A stretch of DNA of 64,000 nt, taken from assembly GCF_003403315.2 (NCBI RefSeq), contig NZ_CP048407.1:620001-684000 (forward strand), in the 5' to 3' direction. The stretch is from Thermaerobacter sp. PB12/4term. Its GTDB lineage: Bacteria; Bacillota; Sulfobacillia; Thermaerobacterales; Thermaerobacteraceae. Position numbers and translations under genes: made by a program. Of the stretch, positions 45,313-54,033 are shown piece after piece (within the stretch, counting starts at the first letter, position 1; each line of letters starts with the position of its first letter). The notes under the pieces were generated by a model. It made no database searches. It had not been told where the DNA came from and worked only from the letters and a program-made list of their open reading frames with translations.

Positions 45313-46228
45313 CGCACATCGCTCCAAAGTTCCGCAGGATGCGCAGGCCGGCGGGCCCGCTCTTCTCCGGGTGGAACTGGGTGCCCAGTACCGGGCCGGC
45401 CTCAACCGCCGCCACGAAGGGGCCGCCGTAGTCCGCCCGGGCCAGCAGCAGGGCGGCGGAAGCCGGTGCCGGCGCGGCGGAAGACCCTGCTGCCAGGCGC
45501 CGGCCTGCCGCCGGGGAGAGCGGGGAGAGACCGGCCGATCCCGACGGCCCGGATGCCACCGCCGGGGGTGGGGGAGAGGAGGCCGGCACGGGCGAGCCCG
45601 CCGGCGGCCATGGCACCCGGTACGAGTGGACGAAGTAGGCGTAGAAGGTGTCGCCCAGGCCCGCCAGCAGGCGGCTGCCCGGCGGGACGGCGACCCGGTT
45701 CCAGCCCATGTGGGGCACCTTGAGGGGGGATTTGAATGCCAGGCGGTCACCCGGCGCTCCCCTCACCGCTTCCGGGCCGCTGGCCTCCGCTCCGCCCCCG
45801 GCTGCCGCGCCGTCCCCAGGCGCCGCCTGGTCCCTGGCGGCCGCCGCTTCCCCCGGCGCCGCTGCAACCCCGGCCACCGCCCGGCGGTCCGAAAAGGGTT
45901 CGACCCAGCCGGGCAGCAGGCCGAGGCCGGGCCAGCAGCCGTCCTCCCGACTGCCCTCAAAGAGAAGCTGCATGCCCAGGCAGATGCCGAGCAGCGGCCG
46001 CCCCGCCGCCACCCGCTCCTGCAGCACGGGGATGAGTCCCAGGGCCTCCAGCCGCCGCCGGGCGGGGCCGAAGGCCCCAACCCCCGGCAGGACCACCCCG
46101 GCCGCCCGGGCCAGTTCGTCCGGGTCCGCGGTGAGGCGGGTCCGGCAGCCGGCCCGCTCCAGGGCCTTGCCCAGGCTGTGGACGTTGCCCGTTCCGTAGT
46201 CGACCATGGCCACGTACGGCTGCGCCAT
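45290..46228 (-). CDS. hisH: Imidazole glycerol phosphate synthase glutaminase subunit
   Basis: Class I glutaminase that feeds ammonia to HisF. The catalytic triad is present: Cys in GICLGMQLLFEGS, and His and Glu in LGTQFHPEKSG. It begins VAMVDYGTGNVHSLGKALERAG. At 312 residues it is about 110 longer than usual because of two low-complexity inserts: an Ala/Gly/Glu-rich stretch after the WVEPFSDR segment, and a Pro/Ser/Ala-rich stretch after the FVHSYRVPW segment. ATG 46228 follows AAGGAGG by about 6 bases. It lies 183 bases after hisB, across a 34-base tandem repeat, and overlaps hisA. Confidence 0.95.
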   Translation of the reverse strand: MAQPYVAMVDYGTGNVHSLGKALERAGCRTRLTADPDELARAAGVVLPGVGAFGPARRRLEALGLIPVLQERVAAGRPLLGICLGMQLLFEGSREDGCWPGLGLLPGWVEPFSDRRAVAGVAAAPGEAAAARDQAAPGDGAAAGGGAEASGPEAVRGAPGDRLAFKSPLKVPHMGWNRVAVPPGSRLLAGLGDTFYAYFVHSYRVPWPPAGSPVPASSPPPPAVASGPSGSAGLSPLSPAAGRRLAAGSSAAPAPASAALLLARADYGGPFVAAVEAGPVLGTQFHPEKSGPAGLRILRNFGAMCGACDPSP

Positions 46229-46272
46229 GCTGCTGCCTCCTTGCCGGCCTGTGCCGGTTCCCCGGCATCCCC

Positions 46273-46381
46273 CCGGCCGGCCCACCCGCCCGGTCCGCCC
46301 ATCTGCCCGGCCGGTCCACCCGCCCGGTCCGCCCATCCCCCCGGCCGGTCCACCCGCCGGGCCGTCCTGCCCGTCCGGTCC
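46273..46381. repeat. 34-bp tandem repeat, about 3.2 copies, between hisB and hisH
   Basis: Three successive 34-base units starting at 46273, 46307 and 46341, each beginning CCGGCCGG and continuing with (T/C)CCACCCGCC, plus a partial fourth. Units 1 and 2 differ at only a few bases, and unit 3 is more diverged. The array fills most of the only wide gap in the histidine operon. Confidence 0.85.
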
Positions 46382-46411
46382 ATGGTGCCGCCGGGCGCCC
46401 GGCGGCCGCCT

Positions 46412-47338
46412 CTACTCCAGCACGCCTTTGGTGGAGAGGGGGCCCCCCGGCCGCGGGGCGAGGGCCTGGGCCAGGGCCCGGCCGGCGGCCTTCCAGATCG
46501 CCTCCAGCCCGTGGTGGGCGTTGCGGACCCGCAGCAGGTCGACGTGCAGGGTCAGGCGCGCCTCCACGGCCACCGCCCGCCAGAACTCCTCGGCCAGCTC
46601 GGTGTGGAAGGCGCCGAAGCTGCGGGGCGGCACCTCCACCACCCAGACCAGATAGGGGCGGCCGCTGGCGTCGACCACCACCCGGGCCAGGGCCTCGTCC
46701 ATGGGCACGTAGGCCGTACCGAAGCGGGCCACGGTGCCGTAACCGGCGGCCGCCTCGCGGAGGGCCCGGCCCAGGCAGATGCCCGTGTCTTCCACCGTGT
46801 GGTGGCCTTCCACCTCCAGGTCGCCCCGGGCCAGCAGATCCAGGCCGAAGCCCCCGTGCACGGACCAGGCCGTGAGCAGGTGGTCGAAAAAGGGGATCCC
46901 CGTTTCGATCCGGGCGGCCGGGCGCGGGTCCGTCCCGTCCAGGTCGATCCGGCAGCGAATGGCGGTCTCCCGCGTGGACCGCTCCACCAGGGCCCGCCGC
47001 CCGCCCAGAGCCTGCCGCCCGCCTAGGGCCTGCCCCCCGCCCAGTGACGCCGGCAGGGAGGGAGCCGCTCCCGGCGCCGGCGGCCGGTCGCCGGGTCGAA
47101 CCGGCTCGCCGGGCGGGGCGCCGCGGGGCATCCCCTGCGCCAGGGCAGGGGCGCCCCCTGCCGTCGCCGGGCCTCCGGAGGCTGCGGTGAGCCCCTGGTC
47201 CGGGCTCGCCGGGGCCAGCGCCCCGCCCGGACCTGCCGGGCTTGCCTCAGCGGCCGCCTCCGCGGCCCCGCCCGGGCCGTCCCCCTCGGGGCCGTCGGGG
47301 AAGTGACGTCCTGGTCCCGGATGCTTCGTCACGGTCAT
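46412..47338 (-). CDS. hisB: Imidazoleglycerol-phosphate dehydratase
   Basis: Dehydrates imidazole glycerol phosphate. The C-terminal 195 residues are a complete HisB core with the metal-binding motifs FFDHLL, EGHHTVEDTGICLG, FHTELAEEFWRA and NAHHGLEAIWKAAG. The first 110 residues are a disordered Pro/Gly/Ala-rich extension that the family lacks. The ATG at 47338 overlaps the hisDC stop (ATGA), which supports this start and therefore the extension. There is no phosphatase domain, so it is not the fused enterobacterial HisNB type. Confidence 0.95.
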   Translation of the reverse strand: MTVTKHPGPGRHFPDGPEGDGPGGAAEAAAEASPAGPGGALAPASPDQGLTAASGGPATAGGAPALAQGMPRGAPPGEPVRPGDRPPAPGAAPSLPASLGGGQALGGRQALGGRRALVERSTRETAIRCRIDLDGTDPRPAARIETGIPFFDHLLTAWSVHGGFGLDLLARGDLEVEGHHTVEDTGICLGRALREAAAGYGTVARFGTAYVPMDEALARVVVDASGRPYLVWVVEVPPRSFGAFHTELAEEFWRAVAVEARLTLHVDLLRVRNAHHGLEAIWKAAGRALAQALAPRPGGPLSTKGVLE

Positions 47339-50337
47339 GACGGGCTCCCTCCCGGTTCCGAGCGGCCGGACCCGGCCAGCCCGGCCAGGGGCTGTTGCCC
47401 AAGGCCGGCGAGAGCGGCCGCCAGGGCATCCAGCAGGGCCGCGTTCTCTTCCTCCGTCCCCACCGTGACCCGCAGGTAACCGGCCAGGGACGGCTCCCAG
47501 GGGAAGGACCGCACGGCGATGCCCCGGGCGGCCAGGGCATCCTGCAGGGCGGCGGCCCGAACGGGGTCGGGGGTCGGGGGGCCGCCGGGGCGGCCCGGGC
47601 TGGTGCGGGAGCCGGCCTCCGCACCGGTCCCTGCACCGTTGCCGGCGCCGGCCCGCGCACCGTGACCGGCGGCGGCTTGGCCACCGGCACCGGTGCCGGC
47701 CTGCCCGCCGGCGCCGCGCCCGGAACCGGTCTCGCCTACGGTTCCGGCCGGTTCTTCCACCCGCACGAGCACGAAGTTTCCCTGGGAGGGCAGCGGCACA
47801 AGACCGGGCAGCCGGGACAGCTGCTCCCTCAATCGCTCCCGCCGGCGGCGGGTCGCCGCAGCCCGCTCGAGGAAGACGGCCCGGTGCTGGAGCGCCACCC
47901 GGGCGGCCACCAGGGACAAGGTGTTGAGATTGTAGGGCTGCAGCCAGCGCCCCAGTTCGGCGGCCACCGGCGGGGCGGCCACGGCGTAGCCCACCCGGGC
48001 GCCGGCCAGGGCGAAGGCCTTGGAAAGGGTGCGCAGGACCACCAGGCGCCCCGTCGCCCATCCTCCGGGGTGCCCGCTGAAGGCGACGCTGGCGGCACCG
48101 CTGAAGACGCCACTTGAGGCGCCGCCGAAGGCGCCACTGGAGGCGCCACTTAAGGCGGCCAGCGCCGTCAGGTCGAGGCTGTCCAGGATGCTCTCGTCCG
48201 CGAACTCGGCGTACGCCTCATCGACCACCAGCCACAGGTCGGACCGGCGCAGCAGGCCCTCGACCACCGCCGGCGAGCAGGACAGACCCGTGGGGTTGTT
48301 GGGCCGGCAGAGGAAGACCAGCTTCTGGCCCGGCAGGGCGTCGAGCACAGGGGCCAGATCGTCCAGCTCCACGGCCCGCTCGGGAGGAACGGGCACCGCC
48401 CGGTAGGGCACGCCGGCGGCCGCCGCGGCCGCGGCGTAGTAGCCGAAGGTGGGCGAGGGCGCCACGGCGGCGGTGCAGCGCCGGCCGATGGTGCCCAGCA
48501 CGGCCTGCACCAGCTCGTCGGAGCCGTTGCCCAGCACCACCGCCTCCTCGGGCACCCCGGCGTAGTCCGCCACCAGGGACCGGACCGCCTGCCGCAGCGG
48601 CCGGGGCGGGTACCGGTGGGGAGCGCCGTCCTCCAGGGCCCGTGCCAGCTCCCTCACCAGCTCCTGGCGAAGCTCTTCCGGCCACGGCTCCGCTTCATTG
48701 GCGTCCAGCTTGATGGGTGCCGGCCTGTCCGCCACGGTGTACCCGGCGGGGACCGCCGGAACGGGCGCGGGGAGGCTTGCCCCCGCCAGCCCGGAGCCGG
48801 CCGCGGCCGGGGCACCGTCCGGGGCCGGGCCGCCGTCCGGGGCCGGGCCCCTGCGGAGATCTCCGACCTGATCCGCTACCGGGGAGCCCGTCGCGCTGCG
48901 GGGGCCGGGGCCTGCGACGGCCGGGCGGCTATCGCCCGCCGCTCCAGACTCGCTGAGGCCAGGGGCAGGACCGCCGGCCGCCTCAGGCCCGCCGGTGCTG
49001 GCCAGGGCGGAACTGCCGGCGCTGCCGGCCGATCGGCTTCCCGCCGGCCCGGGTTCGCCGCCGCCGGCCGGTTCTTCCCGCAGAGCGACACTGTCCGCAT
49101 GGGCGGGCAGCCCCTCGGCCTCGGCCAGGGTCCGCGCCGCCGGCGCCCACGCCCGCACCCCTTCCCGGGAGCCGGCGAAGAAGGGGATGGTACGGACGAA
49201 GGCTTCCGGGCCCAGGGCCGCCTGGAACCGGGCGGCACCGCCCGTGGGGAGGATGTGGTTCGTCCCGGCGGCGTAATCGCCGGCCGCCACGGGGGCGTAC
49301 GGGCCCAGGAACACGGCCCCGGCTGCCCGCACCTGCCCGAGCCAACGCCCCGGATCCCGCACCTGCAGGCTCAGGTGTTCGGGGGCCAGCCGTCCGGCCA
49401 GTTCCACCGCGTCCGCCAGGCTAGCGGTCTGCACCAGGAAGCCCCGCTCCAGGGCGGCAGCGGCGATGGCCGCCCGGGGGGTCCGGGCCAGCTGCCGGTC
49501 AAGCTCCGCCGCCACGGCCTCCAGCAGCGCCCCGTCGGGGCTCAGGCAGCCCACCACCGCCAGGGGATCGTGCTCGGCCTGGGCCAGCAGGTCGGCAGCC
49601 ACCCAGGCGGGGTCCGCCCCGTCGCCGGCCACCACGACGATCTCGCTGGGACCCGCCAGGGAGTCGATCCCCACCCGGTGGGCCACTGCCGCCTTGGCGG
49701 CCGTCACGTAGGCGTTGCCCGGCCCGGCGATCTTGTCGACCGCCGGCACCGTCTCCGTCCCGTAGGCCAGCGCGGCGACGGCCTGGGCGCCGCCGGCCCG
49801 GATCACCCGGTCGACCCCCGCCAGGGCGGCGGCCGCCAGCACCACCGGCGGGACCGTTCCGTCGGGGCGGGGAGGCGTGGCCAGCAGGATCTCCCGGACC
49901 CCGGCCAGCCGCGCCGGAAGGGCCGCCATGAGGACGGTGGAGGGGTACGCCGCCCGCCCGCCGGGGACGTAGAGGCCCACCCGGTCCAGAGGCCGCACCA
50001 CCCGGCCCAGCCGGTTGCCGGCCTCGTCGGTCCAGGCCACGCTCTCCGGGACGAACCGGCGGTGGTAGGCGGCGATGCGGGCCGCGGCCTGTTCCAGGGC
50101 CGCCCGCAAGGCGCCGGGAAGGCCGGCCAGCGCCCGGGCCGGCGCCTCGGGCGGGAGCAGCAGCTCCTCGCGGGTGAGGGAGGGGGCGTCCCAGCGGCGG
50201 GTGTACTCGAGCAGGGCCTCGTCCCCGCGGCGGCGCACGTCGTCCACGATGGCCTCGGCTGCTTCGCGGACCTCGGGCGCGAAGGGCTGGCGCCGGTCCA
50301 GTTCGGCCAGAAGCTGGGCCGGGGTCAACCGGCGCAT
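47335..50337 (-). CDS. hisDC: Fused histidinol dehydrogenase and histidinol-phosphate aminotransferase
   Basis: One 1000-residue frame covering two enzymes. Residues 1 to about 435 are histidinol dehydrogenase: VGLYVPGGRAAYPSTVLM, AGPGNAYVTAAK, DSLAGPSEI, AQAEHDPLA, APEHLSLQV and AGTNHILPTGG. A linker of about 115 residues rich in Gly/Ala/Pro/Ser follows. From about 555 to 1000 is the aminotransferase: IKLDANEAEPWPEEL, LGNGSDELVQAVL, FLCRPNNPTG, VDEAYAEFAD, and the PLP lysine in TLSKAFALAGARVGY. Two low-complexity inserts interrupt the aminotransferase, one before the PLP lysine segment and one before the C-terminal PVRAAALQDALAARGI region. No stop or start site breaks the linker. ATG 50337 follows GGGGAGGG and overlaps hisG by 13 bases. 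Confidence 0.93.
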   Translation of the reverse strand: MRRLTPAQLLAELDRRQPFAPEVREAAEAIVDDVRRRGDEALLEYTRRWDAPSLTREELLLPPEAPARALAGLPGALRAALEQAAARIAAYHRRFVPESVAWTDEAGNRLGRVVRPLDRVGLYVPGGRAAYPSTVLMAALPARLAGVREILLATPPRPDGTVPPVVLAAAALAGVDRVIRAGGAQAVAALAYGTETVPAVDKIAGPGNAYVTAAKAAVAHRVGIDSLAGPSEIVVVAGDGADPAWVAADLLAQAEHDPLAVVGCLSPDGALLEAVAAELDRQLARTPRAAIAAAALERGFLVQTASLADAVELAGRLAPEHLSLQVRDPGRWLGQVRAAGAVFLGPYAPVAAGDYAAGTNHILPTGGAARFQAALGPEAFVRTIPFFAGSREGVRAWAPAARTLAEAEGLPAHADSVALREEPAGGGEPGPAGSRSAGSAGSSALASTGGPEAAGGPAPGLSESGAAGDSRPAVAGPGPRSATGSPVADQVGDLRRGPAPDGGPAPDGAPAAAGSGLAGASLPAPVPAVPAGYTVADRPAPIKLDANEAEPWPEELRQELVRELARALEDGAPHRYPPRPLRQAVRSLVADYAGVPEEAVVLGNGSDELVQAVLGTIGRRCTAAVAPSPTFGYYAAAAAAAGVPYRAVPVPPERAVELDDLAPVLDALPGQKLVFLCRPNNPTGLSCSPAVVEGLLRRSDLWLVVDEAYAEFADESILDSLDLTALAALSGASSGAFGGASSGVFSGAASVAFSGHPGGWATGRLVVLRTLSKAFALAGARVGYAVAAPPVAAELGRWLQPYNLNTLSLVAARVALQHRAVFLERAAATRRRRERLREQLSRLPGLVPLPSQGNFVLVRVEEPAGTVGETGSGRGAGGQAGTGAGGQAAAGHGARAGAGNGAGTGAEAGSRTSPGRPGGPPTPDPVRAAALQDALAARGIAVRSFPWEPSLAGYLRVTVGTEEENAALLDALAAALAGLGQQPLAGLAGSGRSEPGGSPS

Positions 50338-51098
50338 GGGCTTTCCCTCCCCTCGGCGGCCGGCTGCCGGGCGGGCGCCTCTCGGGCGGCCGCCTCCAGC
50401 CCCTCGGCCAGGGGGAGGAGGCGCTCTTCCCGCAGCCGCAGGCTGGCCTCATTGGCGATCAGCCGCGCGGTGCTGGAGAAGAGCACCTCGTACTCCACCA
50501 GCCCATGGGCCCGCAGGGTGCGGCCCGTGGCCACCAGATCGACGATCACGTCGGCCAGGCCCACCAGGGGCGCCAGTTCCACCGACCCGGCCAGGGGGAT
50601 GACCTCCACCTCCGCCGGGCCGCCACCCAGGGCCCGCCGGGCGCAGGCGGGGTACTTGGTCGCCACCCGCAGCCGGCCCGCCTGCAGCCGGCGCCAGGGC
50701 CAGAGCCCGGCCCCCGCCGGCGGGCCGGCCACCACCATGCGGCAGGCCCCGGCACCCAGGTCGGCCAGTTCCACCGCCCCGGGCGGGTCGAGCCAGCCGC
50801 CGCGGGCGTCGCCGGCCTTCTCCTCCAGCACGTCCTTGCCGGTGATGCCCAGGTCCGCGGCCCCGAAGGCCACGTAACTCCACACGTCCCCCGGGCGGAC
50901 GAGCAGGAGCCGCACGCCGCTGGGCTCATCGTCCAGCACCAGGGCTTCCGGGTCGTCGCCCGCGGCCAGGGAAGCCGCGGCGGCAATGCCCGCCCGGGCG
51001 CAGAGGGCGGCCACCTCCGCCAGCATCCGCCCCTTGGGCAGGGCCAGGGTGAGGGGCCGCTCCCCCCCGGCCCAGGGATCTCCAGGTACATAACTCAT
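50325..51098 (-). CDS. hisG: ATP phosphoribosyltransferase, short form
   Basis: Catalyses the committed step, joining ATP and PRPP. The 257-residue product lacks the C-terminal regulatory domain and is therefore the short form that needs HisZ, which is encoded just upstream. Visible motifs are LTLALPKGRMLAEV, the PRPP loop VDLVATGRTLRAHGL, and VRLLLVRPGDVWSYVAFGAADLGITGKDVLEE. The C-terminus carries an extra 20-residue tail. ATG 51098 has AGGAG 10 bases upstream and is 49 bases after hisZ. Confidence 0.95.
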   Translation of the reverse strand: MSYVPGDPWAGGERPLTLALPKGRMLAEVAALCARAGIAAAASLAAGDDPEALVLDDEPSGVRLLLVRPGDVWSYVAFGAADLGITGKDVLEEKAGDARGGWLDPPGAVELADLGAGACRMVVAGPPAGAGLWPWRRLQAGRLRVATKYPACARRALGGGPAEVEVIPLAGSVELAPLVGLADVIVDLVATGRTLRAHGLVEYEVLFSSTARLIANEASLRLREERLLPLAEGLEAAAREAPARQPAAEGRESPCAG

Positions 51099-51147
51099 GC
51101 AGGCATCGCTCCTGTATACGCACCGTTGCCCGTCACGAGGGCGACCG

Positions 51148-52560
51148 TCACCGGGCGGCGGGCCGGGCCATGCGCAGGACCCGGCGGCGCCCGTCCAGCC
51201 AGAGCAGGCGCAGGCACCCCAGCCGGCGGGCAGCGGCCAGCGCCTCTTCTTCCGAGGGGGCACCGCAAAGGACCACCGCCGACGCCCCCTGCTCCCGCAG
51301 GCGGCGCGCCTCCGCCCACAGGCGGCCGGCCTCGTCCCCCGGCCGGCCCGCCTCCTGACCGGCGCCGCCGGGGCCGGCCGCGGCACCCGCCGGCCCCGCC
51401 ACCAGATAGTCGATGGCCCCCGCCACGGGTCCCTCTGCCGCCGGGCCGCTTCCCGGGGGCTGCTCCGGCGGGAGCGCCCCGGGCACCCGGCCCGCCGGGA
51501 GGCCGCCGGCGTCGGGGCCCGGGCCCTCGGGTGGACCGGCCGCTTCGGCCACCGCCTCCAGATCGAAGGCCACCCCCACCGCCGGCCCCCGTCCACCCAG
51601 GCGGGCCAGCAGGCCGTCGTACCGCCCCCCGGCGGCGATGCGCCGCCAGCCCGCGAACACCTCGATCACCAGTCCGGTGTAGTACTGCAGGTCCCGCACC
51701 AGCCCGGGCTCGAACCGCAGGCGCTGTGCGGCGGCCGGGAAATAGCGGCCGGCCGCCTGGAGAACGGTGGCCAGCTCGGCCGCCGGCGCCGTCCCCAGCC
51801 GTTCCAGCGGCTGCAGAGCACCGGGGAGGGGAAAGCTGCCGGTCAGGAAGCGATAGGTTTCCGCAGCCCTGCCTGCCCCCAGCGCCGCCTCCAGGTGCCG
51901 GCGCAGGGCGACCCGGTCTCGGCGCGCCAGGGCCGCGAGGGCGGCAGCGGCGGCGGGTTCGTCCAGGCCGGTGGCCGCCAGGTAGTCCTGCAGCACGCCG
52001 GTGTGGCCCACGGCGACCCGGGCGGGGAAGGGGATGCCCTCCGGCCCCGCTGCCTCCAGCGCCCCGGCCGCCCCCACCGTCGCTTCCATGGTGGCGGCCG
52101 TTCCCGGCGCCGCCAGAGCATCCAGGGCCTCCAGCAGAAGGCCCAGGATCTCCACGTCCCCCTCCGGCGCCGACGAGCCCAGCAGCTCCACACCGGCCTG
52201 GGTCACCGCGGTGAAGCGCCCGTCCCGCGGATCCCGCCGGAAGACGGGGTCCAGGTAGTAGAGCCGCCAGGGATCGGCCCCGTCCAAGCGCGACGCGGCC
52301 CAGCGGGCCACGGCCAGGGTGTGGTCCGGGCGCAAGGCCAGCACCCTGCCCGCGGGATCGACGAACCGGCACAGGGCAGTCTCGGGGAACACCGCCAGCA
52401 GCTCGTCCCGGGCCTCCTCCCAGAGGGGGGTGCGGATGCGCCGGTAACCCCAGGCGGCAAAGCGCCCGGCCAGGCGGCGGCGGGTTTCCTCGGCCGGGTC
52501 GGCGGCCAGGGCTGCCGGTGCCCCGGCGGCCGCGGGCAGGGTGAGGGGGACGGGTGGCAT
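51148..52560 (-). CDS. hisZ: ATP phosphoribosyltransferase regulatory subunit
   Basis: Histidyl-tRNA-synthetase-like protein that activates short HisG and senses histidine. The 470-residue product has class II synthetase-like motifs: WGYRRIRTPLWEEARDELL, FVDPAGRVLALRPDHTLAVARWAASRL, YYLDPVFRRDPRDGRFTAVTQAGVELLG, LQYYTGLVIEVFAG and the GGRYDGLL motif. It lacks the tRNA anticodon-binding domain of true HisRS and follows the HisZ pattern of being next to a short hisG. It also has a Gly/Pro-rich insert near residues 350-410. ATG 52560 follows AAGGAGG. It is the first gene of the operon, about 54 bases from the predicted transcript start. Confidence 0.93.
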   Translation of the reverse strand: MPPVPLTLPAAAGAPAALAADPAEETRRRLAGRFAAWGYRRIRTPLWEEARDELLAVFPETALCRFVDPAGRVLALRPDHTLAVARWAASRLDGADPWRLYYLDPVFRRDPRDGRFTAVTQAGVELLGSSAPEGDVEILGLLLEALDALAAPGTAATMEATVGAAGALEAAGPEGIPFPARVAVGHTGVLQDYLAATGLDEPAAAAALAALARRDRVALRRHLEAALGAGRAAETYRFLTGSFPLPGALQPLERLGTAPAAELATVLQAAGRYFPAAAQRLRFEPGLVRDLQYYTGLVIEVFAGWRRIAAGGRYDGLLARLGGRGPAVGVAFDLEAVAEAAGPPEGPGPDAGGLPAGRVPGALPPEQPPGSGPAAEGPVAGAIDYLVAGPAGAAAGPGGAGQEAGRPGDEAGRLWAEARRLREQGASAVVLCGAPSEEEALAAARRLGCLRLLWLDGRRRVLRMARPAAR

Positions 52561-52610
52561 ACCGGGCGACCTCCTTGCTGCGCCTTGCAGCGAGCATCCC
52601 GCTTGCTTCA

Positions 52611-52628
52611 GTTCTTTAGCACTTTAAC
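52611..52628 (-). promoter_or_regulatory. Candidate his operator
   Basis: GTTAAAGTGCTAAAGAAC on the minus strand overlaps the -10 element and probable start site of the his promoter. It has GTT/AAC ends, a TAAAG direct repeat with an 8-base period and a central GC. This is a candidate site for the YerC/TrpR-family regulator encoded 5 kb away; the link is inferred. Confidence 0.35.
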
Positions 52629-52649
52629 ACGATAAAGAGACGGAGGCAA
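52621..52649 (-). promoter_or_regulatory. Promoter of the histidine operon
   Basis: On the minus strand TTGCCT (52649-52644), 17-base spacer, TAAAGT (52626-52621). Transcription would start near 52614, giving a short 5' leader of about 54 bases. That is too short for a T-box. Confidence 0.6.
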
Positions 52650-52895
52650 CCCCAGCCGGTCACGTTTCGCAACCGTCATGGTGCCGGGGTGGCGCGGACG
52701 AGACGGGTGACGAGAGCGGCGGCGAGTCGCCGGCCCGGGGAGCGGCGGGCGCCAGCCTGGCACGGGCTGGCGGATCCTGGATCATGCTTCCGGCTGCACG
52801 GGAAAGGGTTCGGGCCCGCGGTGGGGAATTGCCACTGCAACCGGTCCCGCGGTGCTTGAGCGGGCCCGCGGCCGGCAAGCAGGGAGGCATGCTCC

Positions 52896-54029
52896 GTGTA
52901 CGACGTGATCGTAGTGGGCCTGGGCGGCATGGGCGGCGCCATCGCGTACCACCTGGCCCGCCGTGGCCGCCGGGTGCTGGGGCTCGACCGCCTGGCCCCG
53001 CCCCATGATGCGGGTTCGTCCCACGGCATGAGCCGGATCATCCGGCAGGCTTACTTTGAAGACCCGGCCTACGTGCCGCTGCTGCTGCGGGCGTACGAGC
53101 TGTGGGAGGCGCTGGCGCGGGATGCCGGCGAGACCTTACTGGTCAAGACCGGCGGCCTCATGATCGGGACCCCCGACTCGGCCATCGTGGCGGGCAGCAC
53201 CGAGAGCGCCCGGCGCCACGGGCTTTCCTACCGCATGCTCAGCCCGGAGGACGTGGGCCGCTGGTTCCCCGCCTTCCGGCTGGAACCCCATGAGGTGGCG
53301 GTGTACGAAGAGGCCGCGGGCGTGCTGTTCCCCGAAAAGGCCGTGGCGGCCCATCTCCGCCTGGCCCGGGCGGCGGGCGCGGAGCTGCGCCTGAACGAGC
53401 CGGTGGAATCCTGGGTGGCCGGGCCGTCGTCGGTGTCGGTGCGCACCACCGCCGGGCGTTACCAGGCGGAGCGCCTGGTGCTGGCGGCCGGCGCCTGGAA
53501 CCCGAAGCTGCTGGGCGGGTTCTTCCCCATGGAGGTGGAGCGCCAGGTCAGCCTGTGGTTCCGGCCGGCGGAGCGGCCCGACTGGTTCGAGGAGAACTTC
53601 CCCGTCTTCATCTGGGACCGGGGGGACGAGCCGGCCCTCTACGGCCTGCCCGGCCTGAACGGCGAGGGCATCAAGGTCGGCCTGCATCACGGCGGCCAGC
53701 TGGGGGATCCCGACCGCCTCCCCCGGGAGATCACGCCGGACGACATCGAGCCGGTGCAGCGGCTGCTGGCCCGGCGGCTGCCCCTGCTGGACCCGGAGCC
53801 CCGGCGGGCGGCGGTATGCCTCTATACCAACACCCCGGACCTGCACTTTCTGGTGGGCCCCCATCCCGATCATCCCGCGGTCCTGCTGGCGGCAGGGTTC
53901 TCGGGACACGGGTTCAAGTTCTGTCCGGTGATCGGGGAGGCGGTGGCCGACCTGGTGGAAGGCAAGGAGCGGCGCGACCTGGCCCTCTTCAACCCCGGCC
54001 GGTTCCGGGCCGGGCAGGGGAGGTCATAG
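52896..54029 (+). CDS. FAD-dependent amino acid oxidase of the sarcosine oxidase family
   Basis: Monomeric sarcosine oxidase/N-methyltryptophan oxidase-like enzyme that oxidises secondary amino acids such as sarcosine or pipecolate, giving peroxide. The 377-residue product begins with the Rossmann motif VIVVGLGGMGGAIAYHLARRG. It has GGLMIGTPDS, and ends with LAAGFSGHGFKFCPVIGEAVADL, where the Cys of KFCPVIGE corresponds to the covalent FAD attachment residue. GTG 52896 follows GGGAGGC. It is the first gene of an overlapping operon with two EamA exporters and an ornithine-cyclodeaminase family enzyme, pointing to imino or N-alkyl amino acid metabolism. The exact substrate is unknown. Confidence 0.85.
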   Translation: MYDVIVVGLGGMGGAIAYHLARRGRRVLGLDRLAPPHDAGSSHGMSRIIRQAYFEDPAYVPLLLRAYELWEALARDAGETLLVKTGGLMIGTPDSAIVAGSTESARRHGLSYRMLSPEDVGRWFPAFRLEPHEVAVYEEAAGVLFPEKAVAAHLRLARAAGAELRLNEPVESWVAGPSSVSVRTTAGRYQAERLVLAAGAWNPKLLGGFFPMEVERQVSLWFRPAERPDWFEENFPVFIWDRGDEPALYGLPGLNGEGIKVGLHHGGQLGDPDRLPREITPDDIEPVQRLLARRLPLLDPEPRRAAVCLYTNTPDLHFLVGPHPDHPAVLLAAGFSGHGFKFCPVIGEAVADLVEGKERRDLALFNPGRFRAGQGRS

Positions 54030-54033
54030 CACC

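Larger units (their letters stand above)
52561..52895. other. Divergent region between the his operon and the oxidase operon
   Basis: About 335 bases between hisZ and the divergent sarcosine-oxidase-like gene. It contains the his promoter and candidate operator. No gene is supported, and no clear plus-strand promoter was found. Confidence 0.5.

Noticed and set aside
46273-46381. Possible CRISPR array
   Set aside because: The repeats are directly adjacent with no unique spacers.
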